Source: Loxodes magnus
Lineage: Eukaryota > Ciliophora > Karyorelictea > Loxodida > Loxodidae
DNA length: 64,000 nucleotides
Assembly: GCA_946699065.1 (NCBI GenBank)
Contig: CAMPDV010001303.1
Coordinates: 62,001 to 126,000, forward strand
Reading direction: 5' to 3'
Position numbers and translations under genes: made by a program. Positions 53,324-64,000 of the stretch are shown piece by piece. Within the stretch, counting starts at the first letter, position 1; each line of letters opens with the position of its first letter. The notes under the pieces were generated by a model. The model worked only from the letters and a program-made list of their open reading frames with translations, was not told the origin of the DNA and did no database searches.

Positions 53324-55162
53324 ATGTAAAGCAGGACTGATTAATCAACTAGTAGCTAAAACTATACACCAAATAGTTCAAATTGTTAATCCTCTTCTGA
53401 TCGATAATAAGAAGAATCTAATAGACACCACCAAGAAACTTAAGTAGCAGCCTAAATCCAAAACAATTTAGCATAAGATTAAAATAAAAAAAATAATTTG
53501 ATAAATTAAAAAGAATCAATAAAAGAGTATTAAGATTAAGAAATATCGCTTCCAATGAAGAGATTTCGTGAACACTTTAACTAAGAAGAAGAGTTTTCTT
53601 AAGAATAATAAAGCATTAAGTAGTTTAAAAGTAATAAATAAACTTTATTTTCAAATTCTTATATTCTTCAAAATATTTGTTAGTTCCTTAAAAATATAGA
53701 AATTTGTAGACTACAATAGGTTAGTTAATTTCTAAATAAGTTTAAGTATTAATTTGAAAAGTTAGAAATAAAAAAATATTCAAGTAATAAAGGCTACGTT
53801 TAAAATAAAACAAACTGAACTCTCAAACAAATTTTATAATCTGATACTAAATTTCTTTAAATTAATACTTAAAATTGATAAGAAGAAAATTAAGCAGAAA
53901 AAATCTTTCAATAAATAAAGAAATGCTTAGAACTAAAATTAAATTTATATCAAAAAGGATATAAACTAGTATAAGAAATTAATTTAATTGGACTAAATAA
54001 TTTAGGTAAAACCTTTCAAGAATATATTTCAAATGCTCAAATCTAAAAAAACTTGTTTTAAGGTTTAACTTATTATTGAAGAAAATTTAAATTTTTTGTA
54101 AAATTTGACTCGTTTATAATCCTTAGAAATCTTAGACATAAATTAGAAATAGATAACAGGAAAGTTTTTACTAGACTACTGTTAAGGATTAAATTTAAAG
54201 GAACTAAAAATATTTATTAAAGGAATTAATAAAGAAATGTTATTATAATATTTGTAATAAAAAGGAAAATTGTTAGAAGAAATAAATATTAACTATAATA
54301 GAGATATGGACAAGTATATTTATCTTTGTCCTAATTTAAACAAAATTGACTTTTATGTAATAAAAAGTTCTTAAGATTAATTCATATTGAAGTTAAAAAA
54401 CTTTAACCTTAGTAGTTTAAAAATTTATCGAAACTTATAAATATAAACAATGTAAGAATTATTTTCTAAGTAGCATAATAATTTATAGCAAATTGAGATT
54501 TATTTTTGCAATAATTTTAATGATAATCAACTGATATCTTTAATGTAAAACTGTTTCTAGTTTAGAATCTATTATATTAGATTCATTATATGAACTTACT
54601 AATATATCTTTGAAGAAAATAGGAGATTTTGGGATAGAATTATAAAGAAATATCTTTTATTTCTGTTAGCCAACTTTCTAATAAAACTCTATGTTATATT
54701 TTTGAGAATTGTAGAAAACTAACAAAGTTATCTCTTAATTAAATGAAAAAACTAAAAAATAAGACTTTATAATCTTTGAGTTAAAACTGTAAGGAGTTAG
54801 AAAGTTTAAAATTGATAGATTGCATAATGTTAGATGAGAATTGAATAGATGAAATAGTTAAAATAAGCAAATTAAAATAATTATAGTTTTAAGAAACTTA
54901 ACTAAATAATAAAGATATAGTAAAAATAGTAACTAACTGTAAACATTTAAAAATATTAAATCTTATGCGTTTAAAGGATGTTACATAAGAAGGCTTTCCA
55001 ATTTATGATTTAGAGGGATAAGAATATCCTTTTTATAGAAATCTTAAATATCTATATATTAGTGGAACGTCAATAAGAGAACAGTGGGTTAGAAAACTTA
55101 AATAGAAGTTCGTAAGGATGACAGTAATCCATAATGTCGAGAAAGGTAGCAAACAAACTTGA
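53324..55162 (+). pseudogene. F-box-like / LRR gene, unit 6
   Basis: Long-class haplotype, the same total length as unit 1 through compensating changes: lost bases near 54031 and 54077, then gained bases near 54555 and 54631. Exon 1 and the intron are clean. The shared nonsense TGA is present. Confidence 0.77.
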
Positions 55163-55894
55163 AAGAAAGTAAATAACAATTTAATTTCTATTTTAATAAA
55201 TAATTTATGCTAATCAAATAAAATTACATAAAATAGCTTATTAAGATACTTTTTATATTGCATTATAAAATATAATCTTTACATAACTTTGTTCGTAATA
55301 AGTAGAATAAATAGAAATAAATAATGTTTCAGTTGTTATATATAAATAAATAACTATTTAAATATGAATTGTAAAGCATAATAATAAATAAACTATTTAG
55401 CTTATGATATTAAAGCATTATTTTATATAATTATTTAGTTTATAATATTTAAATTATAGTACTTAAACTTTAAAATGATAAAAAGGAAAGCAGATAGAGT
55501 ATATAATAAAGAAGTTTAGTAGATAATTTATGAGAAATGAATAGTTTGAAAATAATAAATGACAAGTTTAGATGTAATAAATAATTAAAAAAAATGTTAT
55601 AAGTATGCTAAAATATTAAGTTTAAATGAAATATCTCTTATTATAATACGAAACTAAGTTATTTTAATTTGATCTAAAATTCTTATGTTGTTATCATATA
55701 AGTTATAATTTAATAAGAAATTAATATCTTAAATAAATTAAAGTTTCACTTTTTACAAAAAATAAAGAACTTCATTGATACTATGATCGGTAACATATAA
55801 TTAGTTTAAATTAGCTACTATCTAATTTTAATTCTAATAGATTTATTAAATACGTTAATAATCATTAAATTTTAAGAACTATTAAAAATAATAT
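55163..55894. other. AT-rich interval, unit 6
   Basis: As at 6506-7238. The possible LRR scrap is in its interrupted version. Confidence 0.4.
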
Positions 55895-56141
55895 TCATAA
55901 TTAAAAAGATGATGGGAGCTGAGATTGACCTTCTGAATCATACTTTCTGGTTTTATAGCTAGGAACAAGTTCCTTTCCTGTCGCTGAGAAAGTCCCTGAT
56001 CAAAGTCAACCTTTGCAAGGGAACGCCTTCCTCTTGATTATCCACTCCTGGTAGGGGCTGGCTTGAAGCCTGGCTGCCCATAGCGATGGAGCTCCCTGGC
56101 AGCTGCTTTTCGAAAGCAACAGGATATCCCCGTTATCCCAT
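55895..56141 (-). pseudogene. GC-island ORF, frameshifted, unit 6
   Basis: Only the long-class extra T (GTTCCTTTCCTG near 55976) separates this copy from the intact short-class frame. Confidence 0.5.
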
Positions 56142-56239
56142 GAAGGGAGTGTTGGGGTCGTTAAACTGCAAGAAGTTGCAATCCAAAACTCTTTAAGTTG
56201 GAATTAATTAATTAATTAAAAATAATATAGACCAACCTT

Positions 56240-59200
56240 ATCAATAATCTTATCAAATCACTTTAACCATTTCTATCTTATACATTTCTATTAAATTATT
56301 TAAACCAAAACCATAATTATAACCATCCCTTAAAAAATCTACTCTTACTTTATTATATCAAATTAAGCCCAAAGCTTCTCTTTTAATTTTAGAAAATAAA
56401 AATATTTTTGATAATAATGAAAAATAAATTCTTATTTTATAAAGATTGTATAATAGTAACTAATATATATTTGTATAACTTACTTATTTATAAAATTTGC
56501 TAAACTTATTTTGTTAATTAATAAATTAAATAACTTTCTATATGATAGAAGTAACTTATACCCTTTATAGTAGAATAATAAACTTAAGATTTTATAAAAA
56601 AGTAATTAATAAACATTTTTATATGTTATTTTTAATGTATTAATCTCTATATGCTTATACTAATATTAAACGATCATAATACTATTGATTAAATACATTC
56701 ATTCTAAATGTTATATCTTAGTGTTGATTTAAAAATTAATTTATTTTAAGATATTATAAAATTTCATATCTCAAATAAAGTTTATTCTTAATGGTTTAAT
56801 ATTAAAAACATAGTAGAAGGATTTTATTAAATTCCCTAAGAATTTAAATTAAATGTTAGCTTTGATTAATATAATATCTTAAATTTAATATATTAATCCT
56901 TTATTATATATTTAGTATATTTAATAAGACTTAATTTTAGTGAAATACTAATTAAAATTAGAATAAATAAAATATTTTATCTTTTTTATTTTTAGTTTAT
57001 ATGAATAAAGATATTTAGTGTTATTGATTTATTTTATTCTCTTTTTCATTAACTTTGTTGACTGAAAGTTAAATAAAAGATTAAATATTTTTGTTATCTA
57101 TTAAAAAATATTTTCCAGTTCTCTTGATGATTTACTTTTGAGCTGTTTATTTCTCCTTAGTTATTGAAGTAAAGCTTTTATTAATTAATGGTTTTTTAAA
57201 ATGAATGACTTTTAAGTTTTTTATTTTTCAGTTTAGATATTAATTTAACAAAATACTTTTAATCTCTTTTGAATAAATAATTCAATGAATTACAATAATA
57301 GCAAGAATTGTTTTATTTTTTACTTATAAATTGAATATCTTCTATTATCATTCAATCTTTAACTCTTTCTTTAATTAAGTAGGAAAAATGATTTTAACTG
57401 CCTAATCCTCTTGTTTATTGAAATATTTGATTTTAGTGATAAGCTTAATTTGAGGTGAGTTTTGTGGGTTGATGGTTAAGAATTGATCTGTTTGTTGAGA
57501 TAAATGTTGATGGTATTTGTGGATTTGTTAATTGACTATAATGTTGATATATTGCATAGTTATATTAAATATATTGATAGTTATAATATGTTGAATTATA
57601 AGTTAAGTATTTGAATAAAAAGATTACAATATAAGTGTATTTATTTTGTAATAATTTAAAGTTTGATTTGATTTATACTTTATGTTGTATATCTAATTAA
57701 AGTAAAGAAAATTGTAGATTAACATAAATTTAAAATTATAAATATCTAAATTTATTATTCTTTTATTTAGATATTTAATTATAGACAAATATTTATCGTT
57801 ATAAATTTAAAAAATTAGAATTTTATCTCTAATTTTATTTTAATTTAAATTAAGAAAAAAGTAGATTGGAATTATATAAAGTTTAATAAAATCTGATTTA
57901 AAATGATAGAATTATTTTAAATGTTTACCTTAATAATAAACTATAATATAGATTTTTTAAAAGTAATCAAAATATTATCAATCTCTTAAGAAACTAAATT
58001 TATAATTTGTTCATGTTTATTTTTATTTTTTACATTGAGGAAGTAGAAATAAATTAAATTTAATATCTTAAAATAAATCTTTTTACAGTAGAGTTATTTT
58101 AGTATCTCTCTAAAATAGATAGTAAATAATATATTTTATAGATACAAATTGTTAAATAAAATTTCATCTATATAAAAATAATATTTACTATCTATTATAG
58201 AGATATAAAATAATTAAGTCTTAAGTATAATTTGAGATAGCCTTTCTATAGTAAAATATGTATATAAAATATATTATTTTTATGGCTTTTAATATTTAAA
58301 AATATAGATAGTTTTTAAATAAATTTATCTTATTTTCATTTATTTTTATCTATAGAAAACTAATAAAAAATTAATAATAAAAATTGTATAATCTGAGTTA
58401 AATAAAATACTTAGCTAAATTAATAATTTAATAACTAATTCCTACCTTTAAGTGTGATAAAACTAATTAATTATTAACATTTTGAAGCATAATTACTATG
58501 ATAAGTTATTTTAATCTTTATATTTAATAAAATTTACATTTTATATATATTTTAATTTTAACATTTAAGAGTAGATATTAATTGCAATCTGCTATAACTT
58601 ATATTTATCACATTTCAAGATTGCTTAAATAGACAAATATATCAACATTTTTAAACTAAACTAATCTATTATACTAAGAGCAGCTAGCTTTAATACAAAC
58701 TATTAAATTAACATTTTAAAAATTAAACTAACCTAAAATATTTAATGAAGGTATGAAGCATACCTATAAAAGTAAAACATGTAATTCAAATTAATTTAAA
58801 AGAGAAATTATCAAATAATAATAAAATAATTTGATAAAAGTTAAAAGCTGAAGTAAAGAATTATTATACTATTTTACAATATTATATTTTAACTTTTACA
58901 AAATACAGATTTATTATGAACAAAATTACCTTGCAACAGTAAAAACTCTTATGCAAAATTACAAATATACAAATATAACCAATAAATAAACACATTAAAC
59001 ATAAAGAGAGAAAATTCTATTTACAAAATATTTAAAACTATCTAAAAATATTAAAAAGTACAATAATCCATAAAATAAACATAAAATTCATAAAAAATTT
59101 AAATTAATTTCATTCTAATTATTAAAAATATCTTAAATAATTAGAAATATCATTAAACCCTAATTAAATTTAAAAAATTTCATAAAATAACTTTAATTTT

Positions 59201-61108
59201 ATTTTTAAAAAAGATTAAAAAAATTGATATATTATTTGAAAATCTAAATAAAAATATATTTATTAAAAAACAGATAACTGCTAAGCTTGCTTTAATTACA
59301 TTAAATGAATAACAATCATTAATAAATATTTAATTTTTTTAAGTTTTTAGTGATTAATTAATAAGATAATTAATGTTTAAGAAATTTCTCTTTATTTATA
59401 CTTAGTTTAATAAAGCAAATAATAAATAAAATTAGAAATTTATAAGATTTTTTAATTAATCTTTTATAACTTAAATTAGTCTGATTATATAACATAATAT
59501 TTTTCTTGTTTCTTTTGAATTACTAAAATATCTTTTATATATGTTTACTTTTTCTTGAATTGCTTTTTTAAATATTTCATTTTATTTAGCTACGAATTAT
59601 TTATAATATGTAAATTTATGTATAATAGTTTTTTAGTGTTTTTTCTTTTGAAAGAATTTTGTAGCTAATTAAGATTAAACTTATTTAATAGATATTTAAA
59701 ACTAAAATAATTTAAAATTTATGTTTACATTATACACTTTATTAGATTAATTATATAAAATCATATTTAATGCTATACTTAAATCTTCATTAGAATAAAT
59801 AGAATTTAATAAAAAATAATTAATAATTTAAATTAAAAAATACAGTTATAAGTTAATAAGTTTTAGAAGCAAAGAAAATGAGAATAAAAATTAAAGCAAG
59901 AAATTAATTATTATTTTCTAAGCTAAAAATAACTTAATAAAAATAAATAATCATATTTTTAACTATTAACTTAATTATTATAACTCTATTTATTTTCATA
60001 TTATCTGATATTTTATTATACAATTATAATTACTATGCATATAATTTAAAAAGTTAACTATGCAAAAAAATAAGTAACTAAAATGAAAAGCAATTAAGTT
60101 GTTATAATAAATAAAGATTCTTTGTAAATAAATAAAGAAACATTTACTTTAATAAAGAGTATTTAGTGAATTTCATTACATAGCATTCATCAATTCATTT
60201 TTAGTATAATATTAAATTAAAAGAAAATTATAACTTGGCTAAGAAGACTATTTATTTTATAAACATTTTCAAAATGTTTTTTTAAGAAAGTTGAGATAAA
60301 ATTTTATATTTTCTTTTTCTAAGCCTTTAAAATATTTTTAATTCTATTATATAAAATTATAAAAAGTAATCAAAAATTGATATTTAAATTTAATTATTTT
60401 TGGTTTTAACAGCTATTTTTAAATACTTTATTAATTGATAAATAGCTATTTCGAAAGATAAAGTTTAATTAAAAATATTTTTACTAATTATTGAATCATA
60501 TTTTAGTTTTATTTTACAAAAATAGTATTAAATAAAAATTAAATACCCAGCTTTTTATTAAGATAGAAAAACTATAAGAAAATATTTATTAAATGTTATT
60601 CAATTAACCTTTTATTTCTTTTTTTGTTTATGATTTTAATTGTAAACATTCATTTTTAATAATTGCTTAAGTTTTATCTATGGATTTTTATATAAAACAT
60701 AAGAAATAATATCAATTAAAATAAAGTAAGATATTAAAATCATACTACTGTTGAAAAAATTTGCTTAAAAAGATTTAGAAAGTAAAAAAGTAAATTAAAT
60801 AGTCCATCATTTAGATTTAAATGTAAATAACTTTATCTACTCTAAATATAATATTATTATAAAAATTGTATTCCTGAATGTTTTATAATAATTATTTAAC
60901 ATTAATTTAAATATTAAAATTAACTTAGATTGTAAAATATATGTTAATTACTTAAGTTATGGTAAGTAAAATTTAATCTACTTATAGTAAATTATTGTTG
61001 CTTTTTAAATTTAAGTTATTTTATTAAAAAATAAAAGCTTATTAAGCTTTTTATAATAATTAAGTTAGGAATTATTCTTTAATTATTTATTTTTAATATT
61101 TTATTAAG
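56240..61108. other. AT-rich spacer across the unit 6 / unit 7 junction
   Basis: No supportable gene. Conserved inverted repeats are present (for example 58091-58217), and the G/T-rich tract lies at about 57450-57600. Confidence 0.7.
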
Positions 61109-62081
61109 ATTAAGAGGCAAATCAATACCAAACAAAGGAAAAACCGTAGACGGATTATTGTTCGACTGGTTAAGAAGAGAATTTTATATTTGAATAATAC
61201 TGCACAGCAATAAAAGTAGAATTAAAAATTGAAGACAAAGAAATATTTATAGATGATGGTAATAACAATTAAAAAGGAAAGAAAAACATTAATCGTGCAA
61301 TATGAGAATATAGAGTATATGTAGAAGATAGAAAGGATGGAGTAAATGATAACAACATTACAATATAGAAAAACATTATTTGATGAATATGTAGTAGGAC
61401 CACCTAACTACCTGAGATATAATAAAAATAGAAAAGAAGAAATATGTCACCTATTTAGAATAAGAACGAGATGTAATGGGAGTTAGGATTACTTAAAAGA
61501 AAGACACCTAATTATGACAAGTCAGTGCCTTTTCTGTAACAATGCAAGAGAAAAACGAAAGGCATATCATAGAAAACTGTTCAGAATACAAAGAAGGAAG
61601 ATAATAATGTATCTGAAATCTTAGAGCATCAGGAGTGAGAGATAAGGAATGGAACTATTTGATATAATATGAGGAACGGCAAATTCGAGAAATTCATTAG
61701 AATCTAAGAAAATTAAAAAGAGCTAAAGCTGACTTGATAATAAAAGATTATATCAAAAATATATTAGAAAAAAGGAAAAGAGGATATATAGAAAAGAAAA
61801 TTGAATGCAAAAGAGAAATAAGAAAAGACTATAGAGCAGGAAAAGGATAATTTTTATGAGTGTATAGAAGCTTGATCAAGAAGAAAAGAATTAGAAATGA
61901 AAATTAGTAAGATATGTAAGAAAAAATAAATAAAGCTTGTAATAAAGATCTAAAAATGCGTAGATAGATAGAAGACAGAAGAAAAAGAGTTAACATTGAG
62001 GAAAGTGAGGAAGATATGTAACTAATAAGAGAAGAATTTCTATTACCTGAAGGCTTACTTGAAGAAACGGACATATATTGA
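61109..62081 (+). pseudogene. LINE ORF 3' fragment, unit 7
   Basis: As in unit 1, but with one extra A (GAGAAAAACGAAAGG near 61552), which shifts the frame inside the zinc motif between the second cysteine and the histidine. Confidence 0.74.
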
Positions 62082-62091
62082 GATATGTAAA

Positions 62092-62122
62092 GAGCTGCGC
62101 ACCAACGAGGTGCTACGCGCTC
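62092..62122 (+). other. LINE 3'-terminal stem-loop, unit 7
   Basis: Identical hairpin, followed by the long-class TTTA-repeat tail. Confidence 0.6.
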
Positions 62123-62129
62123 TATAATC

Positions 62130-63388
62130 AAATTTATTTATTTATTTATTATTTAATAGTTATTGTAGAAAAATAAAGATTTTTAAAAATAATTATAATA
62201 AAGTACTTATTTTTAAAGTATTACTTCTATTGATATTTAGCTTATATTATTTTATAATTAGTAAACTTATATTTTGTTCTTTACAAATTTTAATTATTCA
62301 TTTTTTAGTGATTCAAAGCTATTTTTATCAATTTTAAAATAGAAAGTCTCTTCATTTTTTATAATAAAGTAACTTATTAGGCTTCTATAGAGTAAGAGAT
62401 AAATATTATTAAATACTAAAACTTAAATATTTCTACACTTTATTTTCAATTTAAATAAACATTTAAAAAGAGATTTTCCTATTAAGTTTAATCTATTTAA
62501 GATAGTTTTAAATATTCTTTCCTATTATAAGGATTCTTCCTTTTATTACAATTATTACAATTATATCTTTTATTTTCAATCTATATTATCTCAAACTATC
62601 ATATTTATTTTCACTATTATATTCAAACTTTTCTTCTCTCAGACCAAATATCAAAACGTTCAAATCAATTTAGGTAGAAGGTTTTAATATAACCAATAGT
62701 ATGAAAGAACCTATTTAAGCTTCTAATTCCTAACTTCAGTCGAAATCAACTGATAGAGCAAAAAACTTGAGAAAGTTTCATCTATTTGAAACAAGAAATT
62801 TAAATAGTGCAATATGAAAATTAGAAAATACATTTTAGGGTAATCTGATTTGAAAAGTTGAAGATATCAAAAAAGAATAATTAAAGTATGATTAGAAATG
62901 TTTAAATAAAATAAAATAATGATTTAAAGAAATAGAAAATCTAAATAGAGACTCAAAAAAAATAAATTGAAGATAAGAAGTTTTACTTTCTTATTATATA
63001 AAGAACAAAATTTGGATAAGCAATTAAAGCTGAATTATTATATTAAACTATTATTATTATTTATATTAATTTTAAATAGGGAGAAACAATTCTCTAACTG
63101 AGATTTACTTCAAATGCTGTACCAAGAAATACCATGAGTGAAGAACTGAAAAAGAATCTCATAGAAGACAAGAGAAGATAAGACTGAAGAAGCATCAAGT
63201 AAAGTTAATGATGAAAGATGCCAGATATATTAATGTCTCTTCGGGGGAATTCAAATCAAGGCCCTATAGAAGACAAGATTCACAAATGATTGTTTGCGGT
63301 TTGGAAGATTTCAGCAAAGAGATATTTAAACATTAAAAATCTTTATTAAAGAACTGCATGCCATTGGGGTGCTACGTGCTCTATAATC
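62130..63388 (+). mobile_element. 1.26-kb segment specific to long units, copy in unit 7
   Basis: A clean copy, nearly identical to that in unit 6. The diverged second tail is at 63351-63381. Confidence 0.65.
63076..63386 (+). pseudogene. Possible coding remnant before the second tail, unit 7
   Basis: The same frame and the same single TGA as in unit 6. Confidence 0.35.
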
Positions 63389-63534
63389 TTATTTATTAAT
63401 TTATATAATTTAAAAAGTTTATTATACTAATTTAAATCTATTTAAAATATGATTATGATTGTATAAATTATAAATATAGCCGTTATTCATAATTTAAGTA
63501 TAAATAGTCTAATAAAATAAAAAATTATAATAAA

Positions 63535-64000
63535 ATGTAAAGCAGGACTGATTAATCAACTAGTAGCTAAAACTATACACCAAATAGTTCAAATTGTTAA
63601 TCCTCTTCTGATCGATAATAAGAAGAATCTAATAGACACCACCAAGAAACTTAAGTAGCAGCCTAAATCCAAAACAATTTAGCATAAGATTAAAATAAAA
63701 AAAATAATTTGATAAATTAAAAAGAATCAATAAAAGAGTATTAAGATTAAGAAATATCGCTTCCAATGAAGAGATTTCGTGAACACTTTAACTAAGAAGA
63801 AGAGTTTTCTTAAGAATAATAAAGCATTAAGTAGTTTAAAAGTAATAAATAAACTTTATTTTCAAATTCTTATATTCTTCAAAATATTTGTTAGTTCCTT
63901 AAAAATATAGAAATTTGTAGACTACAATAGGTTAGTTAATTTCTAAATAAGTTTAAGTATTAATTTGAAAAGTTAGAAATAAAAAAATATTCAAGTAATA
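63535..64000 (+). pseudogene. F-box-like / LRR gene, 5' part, unit 7
   Basis: Exon 1 (63535-63994, 153 codons) is open and of the long-class haplotype. The window ends six bases into the proposed intron, so the LRR part and the shared nonsense codon cannot be seen. It is called a pseudogene by analogy with the other six copies. Confidence 0.65.

Larger units (their letters stand above)
47381..57601 (+). repeat. Tandem macro-repeat unit 6 (long class)
   Basis: A 10,221-base unit, the same length as unit 2. In the spacer around 49690-49860 it matches units 1 and 7 rather than units 2-5. Its first 450 bases still carry some of the indel noise of unit 5. Confidence 0.97.
57602..64000 (+). repeat. 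Tandem macro-repeat unit 7 (long class, cut by window end)
   Basis: The first 6,399 bases of a long-class unit, with the extra segment present. The window stops just inside the proposed intron of the F-box/LRR gene, so the array continues beyond it. Confidence 0.97.

Noticed and set aside
1..64000. CRISPR array or bacterial DNA
   Set aside because: The repeat unit is 9-10 kb, there are no short spaced repeats, and the coding frames need TAA/TAG as glutamine.

Overview
The window looks like ciliate germline (micronuclear) DNA, probably Tetrahymena-like. It is extremely AT-rich. Long open frames appear only if TAA and TAG are read as glutamine and TGA is kept as the stop. The spacers are long, genes are sparse, and retrotransposon debris is present. 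The species cannot be fixed from sequence alone: Tetrahymena is the best guess, and Ichthyophthirius or another oligohymenophorean is possible.

The whole window is one head-to-tail array of a very long repeat unit. Six complete units and a partial seventh are visible: 1-8943, 8944-19164, 19165-28120, 28121-37085, 37086-47380, 47381-57601 and 57602-64000 (cut by the window end). Two length classes occur. Short units of about 8.95 kb are units 1, 3 and 4; long units of about 10.2 kb are units 2, 5, 6 and 7. Long units carry an extra segment of about 1.26 kb. The two classes also differ at linked base changes over the following 3 kb.

Each unit has the same order on the + strand. (a) About 3.5 kb of AT-rich spacer with several inverted repeats. 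(b) A 5'-truncated non-LTR retrotransposon (LINE) remnant of about 1 kb: the C-terminal part of the ORF with a CX2CX8HX4C zinc motif, then a compact GC-rich 3'-end hairpin. (c) In long units only, a 1.26 kb segment ending in a diverged copy of that 3' tail. (d) An F-box-like plus leucine-rich-repeat gene of about 580 codons with one likely intron of about 100 bases, broken in every complete copy by the same in-frame TGA. (e) About 0.7 kb of AT-rich DNA with a possible LRR scrap. (f) A GC-richer island of about 300 bp whose minus strand holds an unrecognised ORF, intact in short units and frameshifted in long ones. (g) About 1.36 kb of AT-rich spacer ending in a G/T-rich stretch, leading into the next unit.

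Nothing here looks like a working operon or pathway. The picture is an amplified block of germline DNA carrying a decayed receptor-type F-box/LRR gene and transposon fragments, homogenised by unequal exchange and gene conversion. Unit 5 carries far more single-base insertions than its neighbours, which looks more like unpolished long-read sequence than biology.
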